DNA of 64,000 nucleotides, from the NCBI GenBank assembly GCA_900550935.1, contig URUD01000008.1, forward strand, positions 8,879 to 72,878. Direction: 5' to 3'. Under the pieces are notes generated by a model. The model made no database searches. It saw only the letters and a list, made by a program, of their open reading frames with translations, and was not told where the DNA came from. The translations under genes and the position numbers were made by a program. Of the stretch, positions 25,345 to 34,669 are shown piece by piece (positions within the stretch are counted from its first letter, which is position 1; each line of letters begins with the position of its first letter). Source of the DNA: an uncultured Roseburia sp. (GTDB lineage: Bacteria > Bacillota > Clostridia > Lachnospirales > Lachnospiraceae).

Positions 25345-27395
25345 TCCTGGATATCTCCTTCCTTTAACATCTCGTCAATGGTGTCCTGTATAATGTGTTT
25401 TGCCTGTAATACCGTACAGTCGGTAAGCTGCGCACCTGCCATATTTAAGTGTCCGCCTCCGCCGAGACGCTCCATGATCAGCTGCACGTTGATCTCATCG
25501 ATGGAACGTGAACTTACATAAATCTTTCCCTGATATTCGGTCAGCACGAAAGATGCCTTGATGCCCACGATATTGAGCAGCTCATTTGCTGCCTGTGATC
25601 CTACGATAGTCGGGCTCTCTACCTTATCTGCCGGACAGACAGAGATCGCAAATGCACCGCGATATACTTCCGCATGGCGCACCGCCTCTGCGCGTGCTTT
25701 GTAATCTGCCATATCATTCCGGAGCATCTTACGGACACGGGTCACCTCTGCGCCCGCACGTTTCAGATAAGCTGCCGCTTCAAAGGTACGGACTCCGGTT
25801 TTCGTCATAAAGTTATTGGTATCGATCAGGATACCTGCATAAATACAATCTGCCTCGCTCGGTGCAAGACGGATATTTTCTGAAAAATACTGCAATACCT
25901 CTGCGATCATCTCACAGGCACTCGACGCATATGGTTCCACATAGGAAAGCACCGGATTTTCAATGACCTCACTGGTCTGTCTGTGATGGTCAAATACACA
26001 GACTGTATTGCTCCGTTTTAAAAGCTCCGGGCACTCTGTATAGCTCGGGCGGTTTACGTCCACGACCATGACCAGGGTATTTTCATTGGTCAGAAGCAAT
26101 GCCTCTTCATTTTTGACAAATAAGTCTGCCGGATATCCATTTTCCTCGGTAAAACATTCGACCAGCGGACGAAGTGAGGATGTGATCTCATTTAAAACAA
26201 TCTGTGCTTTCTTGCCAAGACTTCTTGCCGCACAGTAAACACCAATGGCTGCTCCCAGGCAGTCCACGTCACTGATACTGTGTCCCATAATGATAACATG
26301 CTCGCGGCTCTCGATGATCTCGCGGAGTGCGTGTGCCTTTACCCTTGCCTTTACTCTGGTGTTACGCTCTACCTGCTGTGTCTTACCGCCGTAATAGGAA
26401 ACTTCCTCTCCCTCTCTTACAACAACCTGATCACCGCCTCGTCCAAGTGCAAGGTCGATCGACATACGGGCATATTCATAATTCTGCGTATAGCTTGCTC
26501 CATCTGCACCGATACCGATACTTAAAGTCACTGCCATTTCATTTCCGACTTTGACGGTCTTTACATCTTCGATCAGATTAAAACGGTCTTCTCTTAATTT
26601 TGCAAGATACTTGTATTTAAACACTACAAAATACTTATCTTTTTCGATCTTACGCACAAGGGCATCGATCTCGGTAAAATATTTGTTGACTTTACGGTCG
26701 ATCAATGCAACGAGCAGAGAACGTTTGACATCCTCGATACTGTCGAGTGCCTCTTCGTAATTATCGATATACACAAGTCCTGCGACCATCTTCTGGTCTT
26801 CTCTGTCCTTGAATAAATGTTTTAATTCCGTCTCATCAAAAAGATAGAGTGCCGTCAGATATTCGGTGCTGTCCTCTAATGCCACAAGTTCGCTCTGTTC
26901 TACAATCGGACCAAAATAGATCCGTTTTAAAGAGCAGCGATAGCTTCTGTCCTCTAACGTTAAGTCTACTTCCTCCTGTCCCTCGCTCCGCTGCAGCATT
27001 TCCTTGGTCAGAGCCGGGAAAATGGATGTGATGGACTTATGGTAATTTTTGCTTTTGCCGGTGATCTCAGTGAACTGCTCGTTTACCCACAGAACCTTTG
27101 CGTTATAATCCACCAGCGCATATGGTATCTCAAATTCGTTGAGCAACTGTTTTTGGACACTTCCGTACTGGGTCGCAAATGTGATCATCTCATTGATCAG
27201 AAGCGGCTTATTTCGCTTCGCCGCAACTAACATCACTCCAAAATAAAGGAGGACAAATCCGGAAAAAACCGCACCGTCTTTGATATTTTCTGAATAAATG
27301 AAAATATTGATCCATACCAGCGGTATCGTCATGATCAAAGGAAGATTATAATACGTGCGGATTTTTCCCTTCAGTTTTATTTTATTGCTCTTCAT
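25341..27395 (-). CDS. gdpP: Cyclic-di-AMP phosphodiesterase GdpP
   Basis: A membrane-bound enzyme that hydrolyses c-di-AMP to pApA. The 684 residues show two N-terminal membrane helices (about 15-60), a PAS domain (about 75-150), a degenerate GGDEF domain (about 160-300), and a DHH-DHHA1 module: HSISDVDCLGAAIGVY, VVDVNRPSY, VFDHHRQTS and C-terminal GGGGHLNMAGAQL. ATG at 27395 follows AGGAGAAGAGAT. Its position before rplI and dnaB is conserved. It would tune c-di-AMP, and so potassium and osmotic balance and cell-wall stress. Confidence 0.96.
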   Translation of the reverse strand: MKSNKIKLKGKIRTYYNLPLIMTIPLVWINIFIYSENIKDGAVFSGFVLLYFGVMLVAAKRNKPLLINEMITFATQYGSVQKQLLNEFEIPYALVDYNAKVLWVNEQFTEITGKSKNYHKSITSIFPALTKEMLQRSEGQEEVDLTLEDRSYRCSLKRIYFGPIVEQSELVALEDSTEYLTALYLFDETELKHLFKDREDQKMVAGLVYIDNYEEALDSIEDVKRSLLVALIDRKVNKYFTEIDALVRKIEKDKYFVVFKYKYLAKLREDRFNLIEDVKTVKVGNEMAVTLSIGIGADGASYTQNYEYARMSIDLALGRGGDQVVVREGEEVSYYGGKTQQVERNTRVKARVKAHALREIIESREHVIIMGHSISDVDCLGAAIGVYCAARSLGKKAQIVLNEITSSLRPLVECFTEENGYPADLFVKNEEALLLTNENTLVMVVDVNRPSYTECPELLKRSNTVCVFDHHRQTSEVIENPVLSYVEPYASSACEMIAEVLQYFSENIRLAPSEADCIYAGILIDTNNFMTKTGVRTFEAAAYLKRAGAEVTRVRKMLRNDMADYKARAEAVRHAEVYRGAFAISVCPADKVESPTIVGSQAANELLNIVGIKASFVLTEYQGKIYVSSRSIDEINVQLIMERLGGGGHLNMAGAQLTDCTVLQAKHIIQDTIDEMLKEGDIQE

Positions 27396-27516
27396 ATCTC
27401 TTCTCCTATGCCCGAAAGTGCGGACATTCCTTCTCTTCTGCCTGTTACGGCACATTACAAAAAGGTCATTTGATATGAATTATATCATTTTAGCCCCCTA
27501 ATATAAAGTCTTTTCT

Positions 27517-28185
27517 TTAGGAACTTTTCGGCACCAGCGTCAGATAGTCCCCTTTATCCATATCATCTATGAGATTGTCCGCCAGAACTTTTTTTCCTGT
27601 AATTCCAATGAGATCTGGCAGGAAATCCTCTTCCGTGCTCTGATAACCATCTGCCCCCATATAATGGCATTTCAGATAACCGGCCTCCTGTCCACCGCCG
27701 TAGACATAATAGATCAGATCATGCCAGCCATCGGTCAGTTCATCACTGATCACGACCGGTGTTCTGACATTGCGCAGATCTGAGATCACGGTAAAATCTG
27801 TTCCCTCCTGCGATAACACCAGTACACATTCCCCCATGGATGTGGATGTCGTCTCGCCGACCGTCAGCGCAATGATCTCTTTCGTTCCATCTTCATTCAG
27901 ATCAACATAATTATAATAATATCTGGTCTCTTCCAGTTCTTCTTCCGGGATCTGATAATAAGCTGCCAGAAAATCTGCCAGCGCATCAAATGTGGCATCT
28001 TCGGAATAAACCTCCGGCATCACATATTCGTACTTTTCCTCTTCTGCCTGTAAAAAAGATTCGAGCGGACTCTCGGTCTCCGTTTCCACCTCTTCCACTT
28101 CCGGTTTTTTATTTTCTTTCTGACAACCTGCCAGACCCAATGCGGCAAGCACCAGAAGCAAGCTTCTGTATAATTTCTTTTTCAT
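27517..28185 (-). CDS. Putative lipoprotein of unknown function
   Basis: A 222-residue exported protein. The signal KKKLYRSLLLVLAALGLAGC ends in a lipobox, so it should be lipid-anchored outside the membrane. An acidic linker follows, then a compact domain with NYVDLNEDGTKEIIALTVG, which resembles FG-GAP or VCBS-like calcium loops (DLNEDGTKE). I do not recognise the family. ATG at 28185 follows CAGGAGGGTAC. Confidence 0.75.
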   Translation of the reverse strand: MKKKLYRSLLLVLAALGLAGCQKENKKPEVEEVETETESPLESFLQAEEEKYEYVMPEVYSEDATFDALADFLAAYYQIPEEELEETRYYYNYVDLNEDGTKEIIALTVGETTSTSMGECVLVLSQEGTDFTVISDLRNVRTPVVISDELTDGWHDLIYYVYGGGQEAGYLKCHYMGADGYQSTEEDFLPDLIGITGKKVLADNLIDDMDKGDYLTLVPKSS

Positions 28186-28275
28186 GTACCCTCCTGCTGT
28201 CGTAACCTTGTATATCATCTTATCTGATTTTACAACAGAATCCAACCCACCTCCCCTATTCTTCATAAAAATTTA

Positions 28276-28311
28276 GGAAATGGCTGCCCGCTTTTGCTGG
28301 CAGCCATTTCC
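28276..28311 (-). terminator. Terminator after the GH53 gene
   Basis: A 13-base perfect stem GGAAATGGCTGCC / GGCAGCCATTTCC with a 10-base loop; the minus strand continues TAAATTTTTATG. It lies nine bases after the stop codon of the GH53 gene. Confidence 0.85.
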
Positions 28312-28320
28312 CGCTTTGTT

Positions 28321-31300
28321 TTATTTCTTGATCTTTACTTTTTTCACACTGCTGTAGCTTCCAAATACTTTATTTTTCTGAGAATCTACTTTATAGGCGC
28401 ATACCTTTACATAATAGGTCTTTCCTTTTTCCAGTCCTTTTATGGTCGCTCCTGTCTTTTTGCTCCATACGCTTTCTACGTTTTTCTTAAACTTCTTATC
28501 GGTAGAATATACGATACGGTATCCCTTTGCTCCCTCCACTTTCTTTACGGTTACTTTGATGCTCTGTTTCGAACCGTTTGCTGCTTTACTTAGTGTTGCC
28601 TTTCCGACGCTTACCTTCGTCCATTTTGCATAAAGTGTCACGTTCTTTTTGGTTCCTTTGGCGATCGCAGTTACTTTTTTCTTAAATTTCTTATCTGCAT
28701 ACCATCCCGCAAAGGTGTAACCCTTTCTGGTCGCATTTTTTAATGTAACTTTCTCATTGTAGTAAGCCCCCGGGTTCTTCTCGCTATTGGTTCCTTTGTT
28801 GAGTTTATAAGTGATCGTATAACCACAGGTAACCTCACAGATTGCCTTACTTCCACTTCCGTCTGCTGCCTCTGCCGTAATCGTTGCTTTTCCGAATTTT
28901 AATGCTTTTACCTTACCATTTGCATCAACGGTAGCTACCTTTGGATTGGAGGAAGTCCATGTTACATTTGCATTGGTCGCCTCTTTTGGTGTCACGGCTA
29001 CCTTTAAGGTAATGGTCTTTCCTTTTCCAAGTCCAACTTTGGTCTTGTTTAAAGTAACTTTGGAAACCGGTACATTGTCAGATACCCATTTTGCATAAAC
29101 GGTGATCGCACCGGTGGTTCCCCTTGCAATTCCTGTCGTTGCCTCTTTATAATCTGCATCCAGATACCAGCCCGCAAACGTACAGCCATCTTTGGTTGGC
29201 TCTTTAAATGTTACTTCCATGGTCTCATCATAACATGCCGGATTGCTGGCATTGTTTGTTCCACCATTTAATTCATAGGTGATCGTATACTGCTCGTAAG
29301 ACTCTGCCTGATAAAGGTAAACATCATCAATGCTTCCCCATCCTGCTGCCTCTCCGGTCACATGGATGCTTACGGTCAACTGGTCTCCTGCGGTTGCCAC
29401 AACACCCTCTGCTTTTGGCTGCTGCCAGATCTTCCATCCCTCGCAGTTTGCTGTATCGCTCTGTGAGGTCTTCTGTGTGTCATTGGTAAGTGTCAGTTCC
29501 ACTGCGGTATCAGCACTTCCCTGAATATACAGGTAAGAACTATAAACGCCGGACTGCGCTGCTGTTATACTCTGTGTCAATGTAAAATCGATTGCAGAAT
29601 CTGCAATGTAATAATGAAATTCCTGATTTCCAGTCCTTGGTGTTTCATCGGACACTCCCTTTGCTCCAACACCTTCCACAGTCCATGCATCTGCGCCATC
29701 TTCAAAACCGCCCTGCTGCAACAGGTTTTCCGGCAATACGGATACTTTGCATTTTGGATACAATGTTGTTGTATTTCCACTTTCATCGGTATAAGATATT
29801 GTTCCATGTACGGTATAGGTTCCATAAGTTACGATTGCCGCAATTTCTCCATTGTTCCAGCTGACGGATGCGGTATCTTTTGTTCCATCATTGTATTCTA
29901 CCGTTACTTCTGATGGCAGTGCTGCTGTAATATCTGCCCCATAGGAAACCTCAATATCATCCGGATCTGTGACTCCATCCAGTCTCTTTGTCGTAGTTGC
30001 TCCGGTATCCACATACTTAAATACATTTAAGGATGCCAGTGGTTTTCCATTGAAATCAAACAATGCCTGATTGTCAACGGCAGAACCACCATACCACTTT
30101 CCCGCATCTTTGGCATCGTATTCTCCTGCATAGCTTGCTGCCCATCCGGAACCATATTTTTCCCATGCTGCTTTGTTGGATGCAAGAACTGCCTCGGCAT
30201 CCGATGCTGTGCTGTCGTATACCTGTACCGGGATCCATGCCGGCTCCCAGTAAAATACACCGATACCTGCATCTCCGACATCCCTCACTGCCTGAATGAC
30301 ACTTCTTACTTCATTTGCCTGCCCCTGTACAGTAAACGCATAATCCATTCCTGCCTGATAGGTATCATTATTTCCGTCGCGGACGGTGTTTTCATGTCCG
30401 TCGCCATCCTCTAAAGTGGTTGCCCATGAGGTTTCTGCAACCATTACTTTTTTGCCATAGGTGGTTGCTATATTGGAAAGTACACTGGTCAGGTTATCCA
30501 GTGTTCCATGCCAGTATGGATAGTAAGAAGATGCAAACACATCATAACTTACCTCATTGTCTGAAAGGTTCTTTGCGTAGGTTGCATAAGTTCCGCTTTT
30601 TTCCGGATTTGCAAAATGAACGGCAACCAGGATACTGCTGTCGATCGCATGTACCGCATCTGCACCTGCATCAAAGATCTTGCACATATTTTCCCAGCTC
30701 GTCTCGCCGCAGACACCATTGTTGGTTTCATTTCCGACCTGTACCATGCCAACGTCGACTCCGGCATCTCGCAGCTCTGTGATGCTTTTTGTAGTATATT
30801 CGCTTACTGCCTTCACTTTTTCATCGATCGTGTAATCTGCCCATACTTTTGGTGCCTGCTGTTTATCCGGGTCTGCCCAGAAATCAGAATAATGGAAATC
30901 GATCAGGACTTTCATTCCTGCTTCTGTTGCCCATTTTCCAATGGTTTTGGCTTTTGCAAGATCATTATTTCCACCGCCGTAGCCATTGCCCTCGCTGTCA
31001 TATGGGTCGTTCCAGACACGGATACGGACATAATTCACGCCTGCTTCTTTCAACTGGTCAAAGAACTGCTGATCGGTGATCACATTTCCATCCCAGTCAC
31101 GGAACTTCACGCCACTGTCGATCAGGCTGACATAAGAAGATACATCCACACCTTTGATGAAATCATCACCAAGTCCCTCTACCTTTTTGACATAAATTCC
31201 ATTTACTCCGGTATCTACAATGCTTGCATCCACCAACGCATCTTTTGCTTCCTGTAATGCTGTCACTGCCTCATTGATCTCATCCACAGTCTTATTCTCT

Positions 31301-32058
31301 GCATCTGCGGCCACCACCTCAGCAGCGGTTATTGCTGTCTGCAATGCTGACCAGCTGTCTGCCGTGTAATCTGACTCTGATAATGCCTTGCATGCCGTGA
31401 TCAGACTGTTTAATTCAGAAACTGCGGTTTCCTTTTCTTCTTCCGCAGACTGGTTTTTTGTCAGTGTTACATCATCGATATCCATCCAGTATTCGGCGCC
31501 TATGGTACCTGCCAGTTTTACGGTAACACTTCCGGCTTCTTCTACCGCGATATCTTCGATCTTATATTCCGTCCAGGAATTATAGCCGTCTGTGCTTACT
31601 GCTACAGATTTGTCATTGGCATAAAATTTTAAATCTGCAGCAATACTGCTGGTCGACTCTCCTTCTACCCGGATGGTTGCTGTATACATTCCTTCCGAAA
31701 GGTCTGCGACCTCCTGGGACATCACAAACTCCTGCTCAGATCCGGTCCATACATTGATATATCCTGTCGTATTGTTCGACATCCATTGGTCACTGCCTGC
31801 TGATTTTACGGTTGGCTCGTAAGTTTCCCCTCCCAACGTAAAAGTCCAGCCGGATGCATCACTCTCAAACTCCCCATTGGTCAGCAGGTTTGTATCTGCT
31901 TCCTTCCTCTCTGTGCTCTCTGTCGCTTCTTCCTCTGTGCTGGTCTGGACAACCGTTTCCTTTTCCGCTGCAGAAACATCTGTTGCCCCAACACCTGTGA
32001 TCACAAGCGAAGCTGCCAAAACTGCTGTAAACAGCCGTTTCACAAAATTTCTTTTCAT
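28321..32058 (-). CDS. Secreted multidomain arabinogalactan endo-beta-1,4-galactanase (GH53)
   Basis: A 1245-residue exported enzyme for pectic galactan side chains. Order: signal peptide (1-33); galactose-binding-like CBM (about 58-205, LLTNGEFESDASGWTF); FIVAR helical domain (about 205-280); GH53 catalytic barrel (about 290-650) starting GVDVSSYVSLIDSG, with catalytic Glu in VGNETNNG and VAETSW; Big_4 Ig-like domain (about 690-760); second CBM (about 770-900, LLQQGGFEDGADAW); Flg_new/InlB-like repeat, Big_2, second Flg_new repeat and a fibronectin-III-like C-terminus. No LPxTG is seen. ATG at 32058 follows GGAGGGTGA. It should yield galacto-oligosaccharides for uptake. Confidence 0.95.
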   Translation of the reverse strand: MKRNFVKRLFTAVLAASLVITGVGATDVSAAEKETVVQTSTEEEATESTERKEADTNLLTNGEFESDASGWTFTLGGETYEPTVKSAGSDQWMSNNTTGYINVWTGSEQEFVMSQEVADLSEGMYTATIRVEGESTSSIAADLKFYANDKSVAVSTDGYNSWTEYKIEDIAVEEAGSVTVKLAGTIGAEYWMDIDDVTLTKNQSAEEEKETAVSELNSLITACKALSESDYTADSWSALQTAITAAEVVAADAENKTVDEINEAVTALQEAKDALVDASIVDTGVNGIYVKKVEGLGDDFIKGVDVSSYVSLIDSGVKFRDWDGNVITDQQFFDQLKEAGVNYVRIRVWNDPYDSEGNGYGGGNNDLAKAKTIGKWATEAGMKVLIDFHYSDFWADPDKQQAPKVWADYTIDEKVKAVSEYTTKSITELRDAGVDVGMVQVGNETNNGVCGETSWENMCKIFDAGADAVHAIDSSILVAVHFANPEKSGTYATYAKNLSDNEVSYDVFASSYYPYWHGTLDNLTSVLSNIATTYGKKVMVAETSWATTLEDGDGHENTVRDGNNDTYQAGMDYAFTVQGQANEVRSVIQAVRDVGDAGIGVFYWEPAWIPVQVYDSTASDAEAVLASNKAAWEKYGSGWAASYAGEYDAKDAGKWYGGSAVDNQALFDFNGKPLASLNVFKYVDTGATTTKRLDGVTDPDDIEVSYGADITAALPSEVTVEYNDGTKDTASVSWNNGEIAAIVTYGTYTVHGTISYTDESGNTTTLYPKCKVSVLPENLLQQGGFEDGADAWTVEGVGAKGVSDETPRTGNQEFHYYIADSAIDFTLTQSITAAQSGVYSSYLYIQGSADTAVELTLTNDTQKTSQSDTANCEGWKIWQQPKAEGVVATAGDQLTVSIHVTGEAAGWGSIDDVYLYQAESYEQYTITYELNGGTNNASNPACYDETMEVTFKEPTKDGCTFAGWYLDADYKEATTGIARGTTGAITVYAKWVSDNVPVSKVTLNKTKVGLGKGKTITLKVAVTPKEATNANVTWTSSNPKVATVDANGKVKALKFGKATITAEAADGSGSKAICEVTCGYTITYKLNKGTNSEKNPGAYYNEKVTLKNATRKGYTFAGWYADKKFKKKVTAIAKGTKKNVTLYAKWTKVSVGKATLSKAANGSKQSIKVTVKKVEGAKGYRIVYSTDKKFKKNVESVWSKKTGATIKGLEKGKTYYVKVCAYKVDSQKNKVFGSYSSVKKVKIKK

Positions 32059-32087
32059 ATTCACCCTCCATACTGATTGCCCATAAC

Positions 32088-32103
32088 ATGCGCAACCGTT
32101 TGT
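32088..32103. promoter_or_regulatory. LacI-type operator candidate 1 (GH53)
   Basis: ATGCGCAACCGTTTGT, an imperfect palindrome around the central CG, is located just downstream of the GH53 -10 element. The core GCGCAACCGTTT recurs at 32235-32254. Confidence 0.55.
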
Positions 32104-32113
32104 CTTTTAATTC

Positions 32114-32143
32114 ATTATATAATAGAGTGAATAACTTGTGCAA
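32114..32143 (-). promoter_or_regulatory. Candidate GH53 promoter
   Basis: Minus-strand TTGCAC (32138-32143), 18-base spacer, TATAAT (32114-32119). The -35 region lies inside a third operator-like sequence (CCGTCGATTGCACAA). Confidence 0.65.
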
Positions 32144-32234
32144 TCGACGGTTTTTCCATTTTTTTATTCTGTTTTTTGTGCTACTTGCACAATTCATTTT
32201 GCACTCTTGCGTTTTTTGCGCATTTTAAATTGTT

Positions 32235-32254
32235 TTTGCGCAACCGTTTTGCAA
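32235..32254. promoter_or_regulatory. LacI-type operator candidate 2 (GH53)
   Basis: TTTGCGCAACCGTTTTGCAA is a near-palindrome (TTGCGCAA/TTTTGCAA around CCG) of the kind bound by LacI/GalR-family sugar regulators. It lies about 95 bases upstream of the GH53 -35 element. Confidence 0.55.
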
Positions 32255-32336
32255 TATAAAAATCAGGATTTTTCAAAATAACTGCGCCGGGTCAGAAGCT
32301 CCACCCCATTTTGCGGCAGTTCAAATACTCCTATAA

Positions 32337-32849
32337 GAGTCGGATTTTATCCAAAGTGAACTATACAAAAATTCAAACTTCATCCATCCGAGAAATCAGA
32401 AGATACTCTACTATGGCTGTACGAATTATTACTTTGAGATTGAGGAAGAAAGTGGTTTGAAGCACTATGGAAAAGGCAAGGAGAACCGTCCAAATCCAAT
32501 TGTTGGTATGGGGCTTTTTATGGATGCCGATGGCATTCCACTTGCATTTGATGTTTTTCCAGGTAATCAAAACGAGCAGACAACGCTTAAACCTCTGGAG
32601 AAGAAAATCATAAAAGATTTTAACTGTAGTGAATTTATTTTCTGTTCAGATGCCGGTCTTGGAAGTGCAAATAACCGAGCATTTAACAGCATCGGGAATC
32701 GGGCTAATGGCTATGTTCCATCCTACACTCGAACTGAAATAACAGACTCTTTACACAAAGCTTTTGGTTTTCGGACAGACTATGAATTTATCAAAAAATC
32801 TACGATGCGAAGCATCATCAAACAAACAAAAGAAATAAATTTACCCTAG
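32337..32849 (+). pseudogene. Truncated IS4/IS1634-like transposase
   Basis: Remnant of a DDE transposase, about 170 codons. The frame is open from 32337 and reads NQKILYYGCTNYYFEIEEE, then PNPIVGMGLFMDADGIPLAF and PGNQNEQTTLKPLEKKI, a well-known pattern of these transposases. The expected catalytic Asp of YYDCTN is Gly here. After NSIGNRA the sequence jumps to an element resembling a more distal part (FGFRTDYEFI), so there is an internal deletion, and the N- and C-terminal parts are missing. No terminal inverted repeats were found. An inactive footprint between the GH53 gene and the tartrate operon. Confidence 0.85.
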
Positions 32850-32887
32850 TGCAAAAAATATAGCACAATAGCACATATCGCTACGAA

Positions 32888-32942
32888 GCAAAAAACGGCT
32901 GCAAGCCTTGATTTTACTGGCTTCACAACCGTTTTTTTTGCT
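32888..32942. terminator. Terminator-like hairpin after the transposase remnant
   Basis: GCAAAAAACGG / CCGTTTTTTTTGC with inner AAGCC/GGCTT. It has long A and T tracts on either side, so it could work in both directions. The rest of the 32850-33095 spacer holds no gene that I can support. Confidence 0.7.
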
Positions 32943-33035
32943 TTCCAACTGTCAAAGATGGGATTATATCAATCCTTATCAATAAAAGCAATTTGCGCAA
33001 GTAATGTAAATGATGAAACGATCAGAATGAATCGC

Positions 33036-33079
33036 AAAAATACACGCCAGACAAAATAACTTTCTTATCTGACGTGTAT
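33036..33079 (-). terminator. Terminator after the tartrate dehydratase genes
   Basis: ATACACGTCAGA / TCTGGCGTGTAT stem (one G-U) followed on the minus strand by TTTTTGCG, 17 bases after the ttdB stop codon. Confidence 0.8.
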
Positions 33080-33095
33080 CTCTATTTTTTATGTA

Positions 33096-33722
33096 TTATT
33101 TAATAAATCCTACTTCTTTGCAGATTTTTTCAACAGCAGCATCTTTACGTTTGTTGAATGTAATCTTATTTTCTTCAAACATGTTATTTCCCTGTGTATC
33201 AATGGAAACGATCAACGGTCCAAATTCTTTTACCCGGCAATTCCACAGTGTCTCCGGCATTCCAAGATCACGCCACTCCGCGCGCACGATCTCTTCAACC
33301 TCAGTTGCTGCAACAACCGCATTTCCTGCCGGGAATACGCAATGGATCGCACCAAACTCTTTACATGCCCGCTCTGTATTTTCTTTCATACCGCCTTTTC
33401 CGATAATCACGCGTACACCGGTCAGTTTTACAAACTCATATTCAAATTTTTCCATTCTCATGCTGGTCGTTGGCCCGACAGATACCATCTCAAATTTGTC
33501 GTTCTCCAGCGGACGAATGATAGGTCCTGCATGAAAGATCGCATTGTTTCTTACATCCACCGGAAGTTCTCTTCCCTCTTCCACCAGTCTTCTGTGTGCA
33601 ACGTCCCTGCAGGTTGTCATACTGCCATCTAAATAAACGATATCTCCTACTTTAATATCTTTTAAATCTTCTGCTGATACCGGTGTGATCAGCACCTTTT
33701 TTCCATTTCTGATCTCTACCAT
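33096..33722 (-). CDS. ttdB: L(+)-tartrate dehydratase / class I fumarase beta subunit
   Basis: Small subunit (208 residues) of a two-subunit [4Fe-4S] hydro-lyase. Stretches such as GDIVYLDGSMTTCRDVAHRRL, AIFHAGPI, VSVGPTTSMRME, GKGGM and KEFGPLIVSIDTQGNN follow E. coli TtdB closely as I remember it. Tartrate to oxaloacetate is favoured by the neighbouring TtdT-like permease; fumarate/malate hydration is the alternative. The start overlaps the ttdA stop. Confidence 0.88.
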   Translation of the reverse strand: MVEIRNGKKVLITPVSAEDLKDIKVGDIVYLDGSMTTCRDVAHRRLVEEGRELPVDVRNNAIFHAGPIIRPLENDKFEMVSVGPTTSMRMEKFEYEFVKLTGVRVIIGKGGMKENTERACKEFGAIHCVFPAGNAVVAATEVEEIVRAEWRDLGMPETLWNCRVKEFGPLIVSIDTQGNNMFEENKITFNKRKDAAVEKICKEVGFIK

Positions 33723-34621
33723 TATAACGTCACCTCCGAATGTGTTGTGATTCTATAATTTAAATCTTTATCAAAAATAATATGTCCTCTTCTGTGGCTC
33801 CAGCAGCCTACATTAACTGCTACACCGATCGCGGACGGATGGCGGGCTGTATTCTCAATGTTCACGCCCATGACGGAATATTTTCCACCCATGCCCTGCG
33901 GTCCAAGTCCGATTTCATTGATCCCATCCTCCAACAGACGCTCCATTTTTGCGGCACGCTCGTTATCATTGTGGGAACCAATCGGACGCATCAGTGCTTT
34001 TTTAGAGAGAAGAGCTGCTGTCTCAACCGAGGTAGCCACGCCAACTCCTACCAGAAGCGGCGGACAAGCATTTAATCCATAGCTTGTCATTACATCCATT
34101 ACAAATTTGGTTACACCTTCGTAGCCCTCGCCCGGCATCAGAACCATTGCTTTTCCCGGAAGTGTACATCCACCACCTGCCATGTAGGTGTAAATCTCAC
34201 ACTCATCGCTGTCCGGTACGATATCCCAGAACACGGTAGGAGTTCCTTTTCCTACGTTCTTTCCGGTGTTGTACTCATCAAAGGTCTCTACACTGTTGTG
34301 TCTTAATGGTGCTTCAAATGTTGCCTGCACAACTGCCTCTTTCAACAATGCCTCCAACTCACCGATCAACGGAAATTTGGTTCCACATTTTACCCAGAAT
34401 TGTAACACTCCGGTGTCCTGGCAGCTCGGTCTGTTTAACTCTACTGCAAGTTTCTGATTTTCAAACATTGTGTTGTAGATCGTTTTGGATAACGGACTGT
34501 CTTCCTTATCTCTGAGTTCCTCTAATTTTGCAATGACATCATCTGGCAGCTTTTTCGCAGTATAGGCAATAAATTTTGCCATATAATCTGTAAGCTGTTT
34601 TACCTGTTCTTCTTTTGACAT
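33722..34621 (-). CDS. ttdA: L(+)-tartrate dehydratase / class I fumarase alpha subunit
   Basis: Large, cluster-binding subunit, 299 residues against 303 in E. coli TtdA. Cluster cysteines are in NRPSCQDTG, NACPPLLVGVG and VNVGCWSHRRG. YMAGGGCTLPGKAMVLMP and APLRHNSVETFDEYNTGKN match TtdA better than generic fumarase (by recall, not alignment). The active-site cluster is oxygen-sensitive, in keeping with an anaerobe. It lies between the permease and ttdB. Confidence 0.9.
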   Translation of the reverse strand: MSKEEQVKQLTDYMAKFIAYTAKKLPDDVIAKLEELRDKEDSPLSKTIYNTMFENQKLAVELNRPSCQDTGVLQFWVKCGTKFPLIGELEALLKEAVVQATFEAPLRHNSVETFDEYNTGKNVGKGTPTVFWDIVPDSDECEIYTYMAGGGCTLPGKAMVLMPGEGYEGVTKFVMDVMTSYGLNACPPLLVGVGVATSVETAALLSKKALMRPIGSHNDNERAAKMERLLEDGINEIGLGPQGMGGKYSVMGVNIENTARHPSAIGVAVNVGCWSHRRGHIIFDKDLNYRITTHSEVTL

Positions 34622-34669
34622 AGTAATGTCCTCCTTATTTTAATCTCTATCTAAATTGCATGCCCTTAC

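Noticed and set aside
32457..32849. A possible intact insertion sequence
   Set aside because: The frame lacks N- and C-terminal parts, has an internal deletion and has Gly at the catalytic Asp position, and no terminal inverted repeats were found; it is a remnant.
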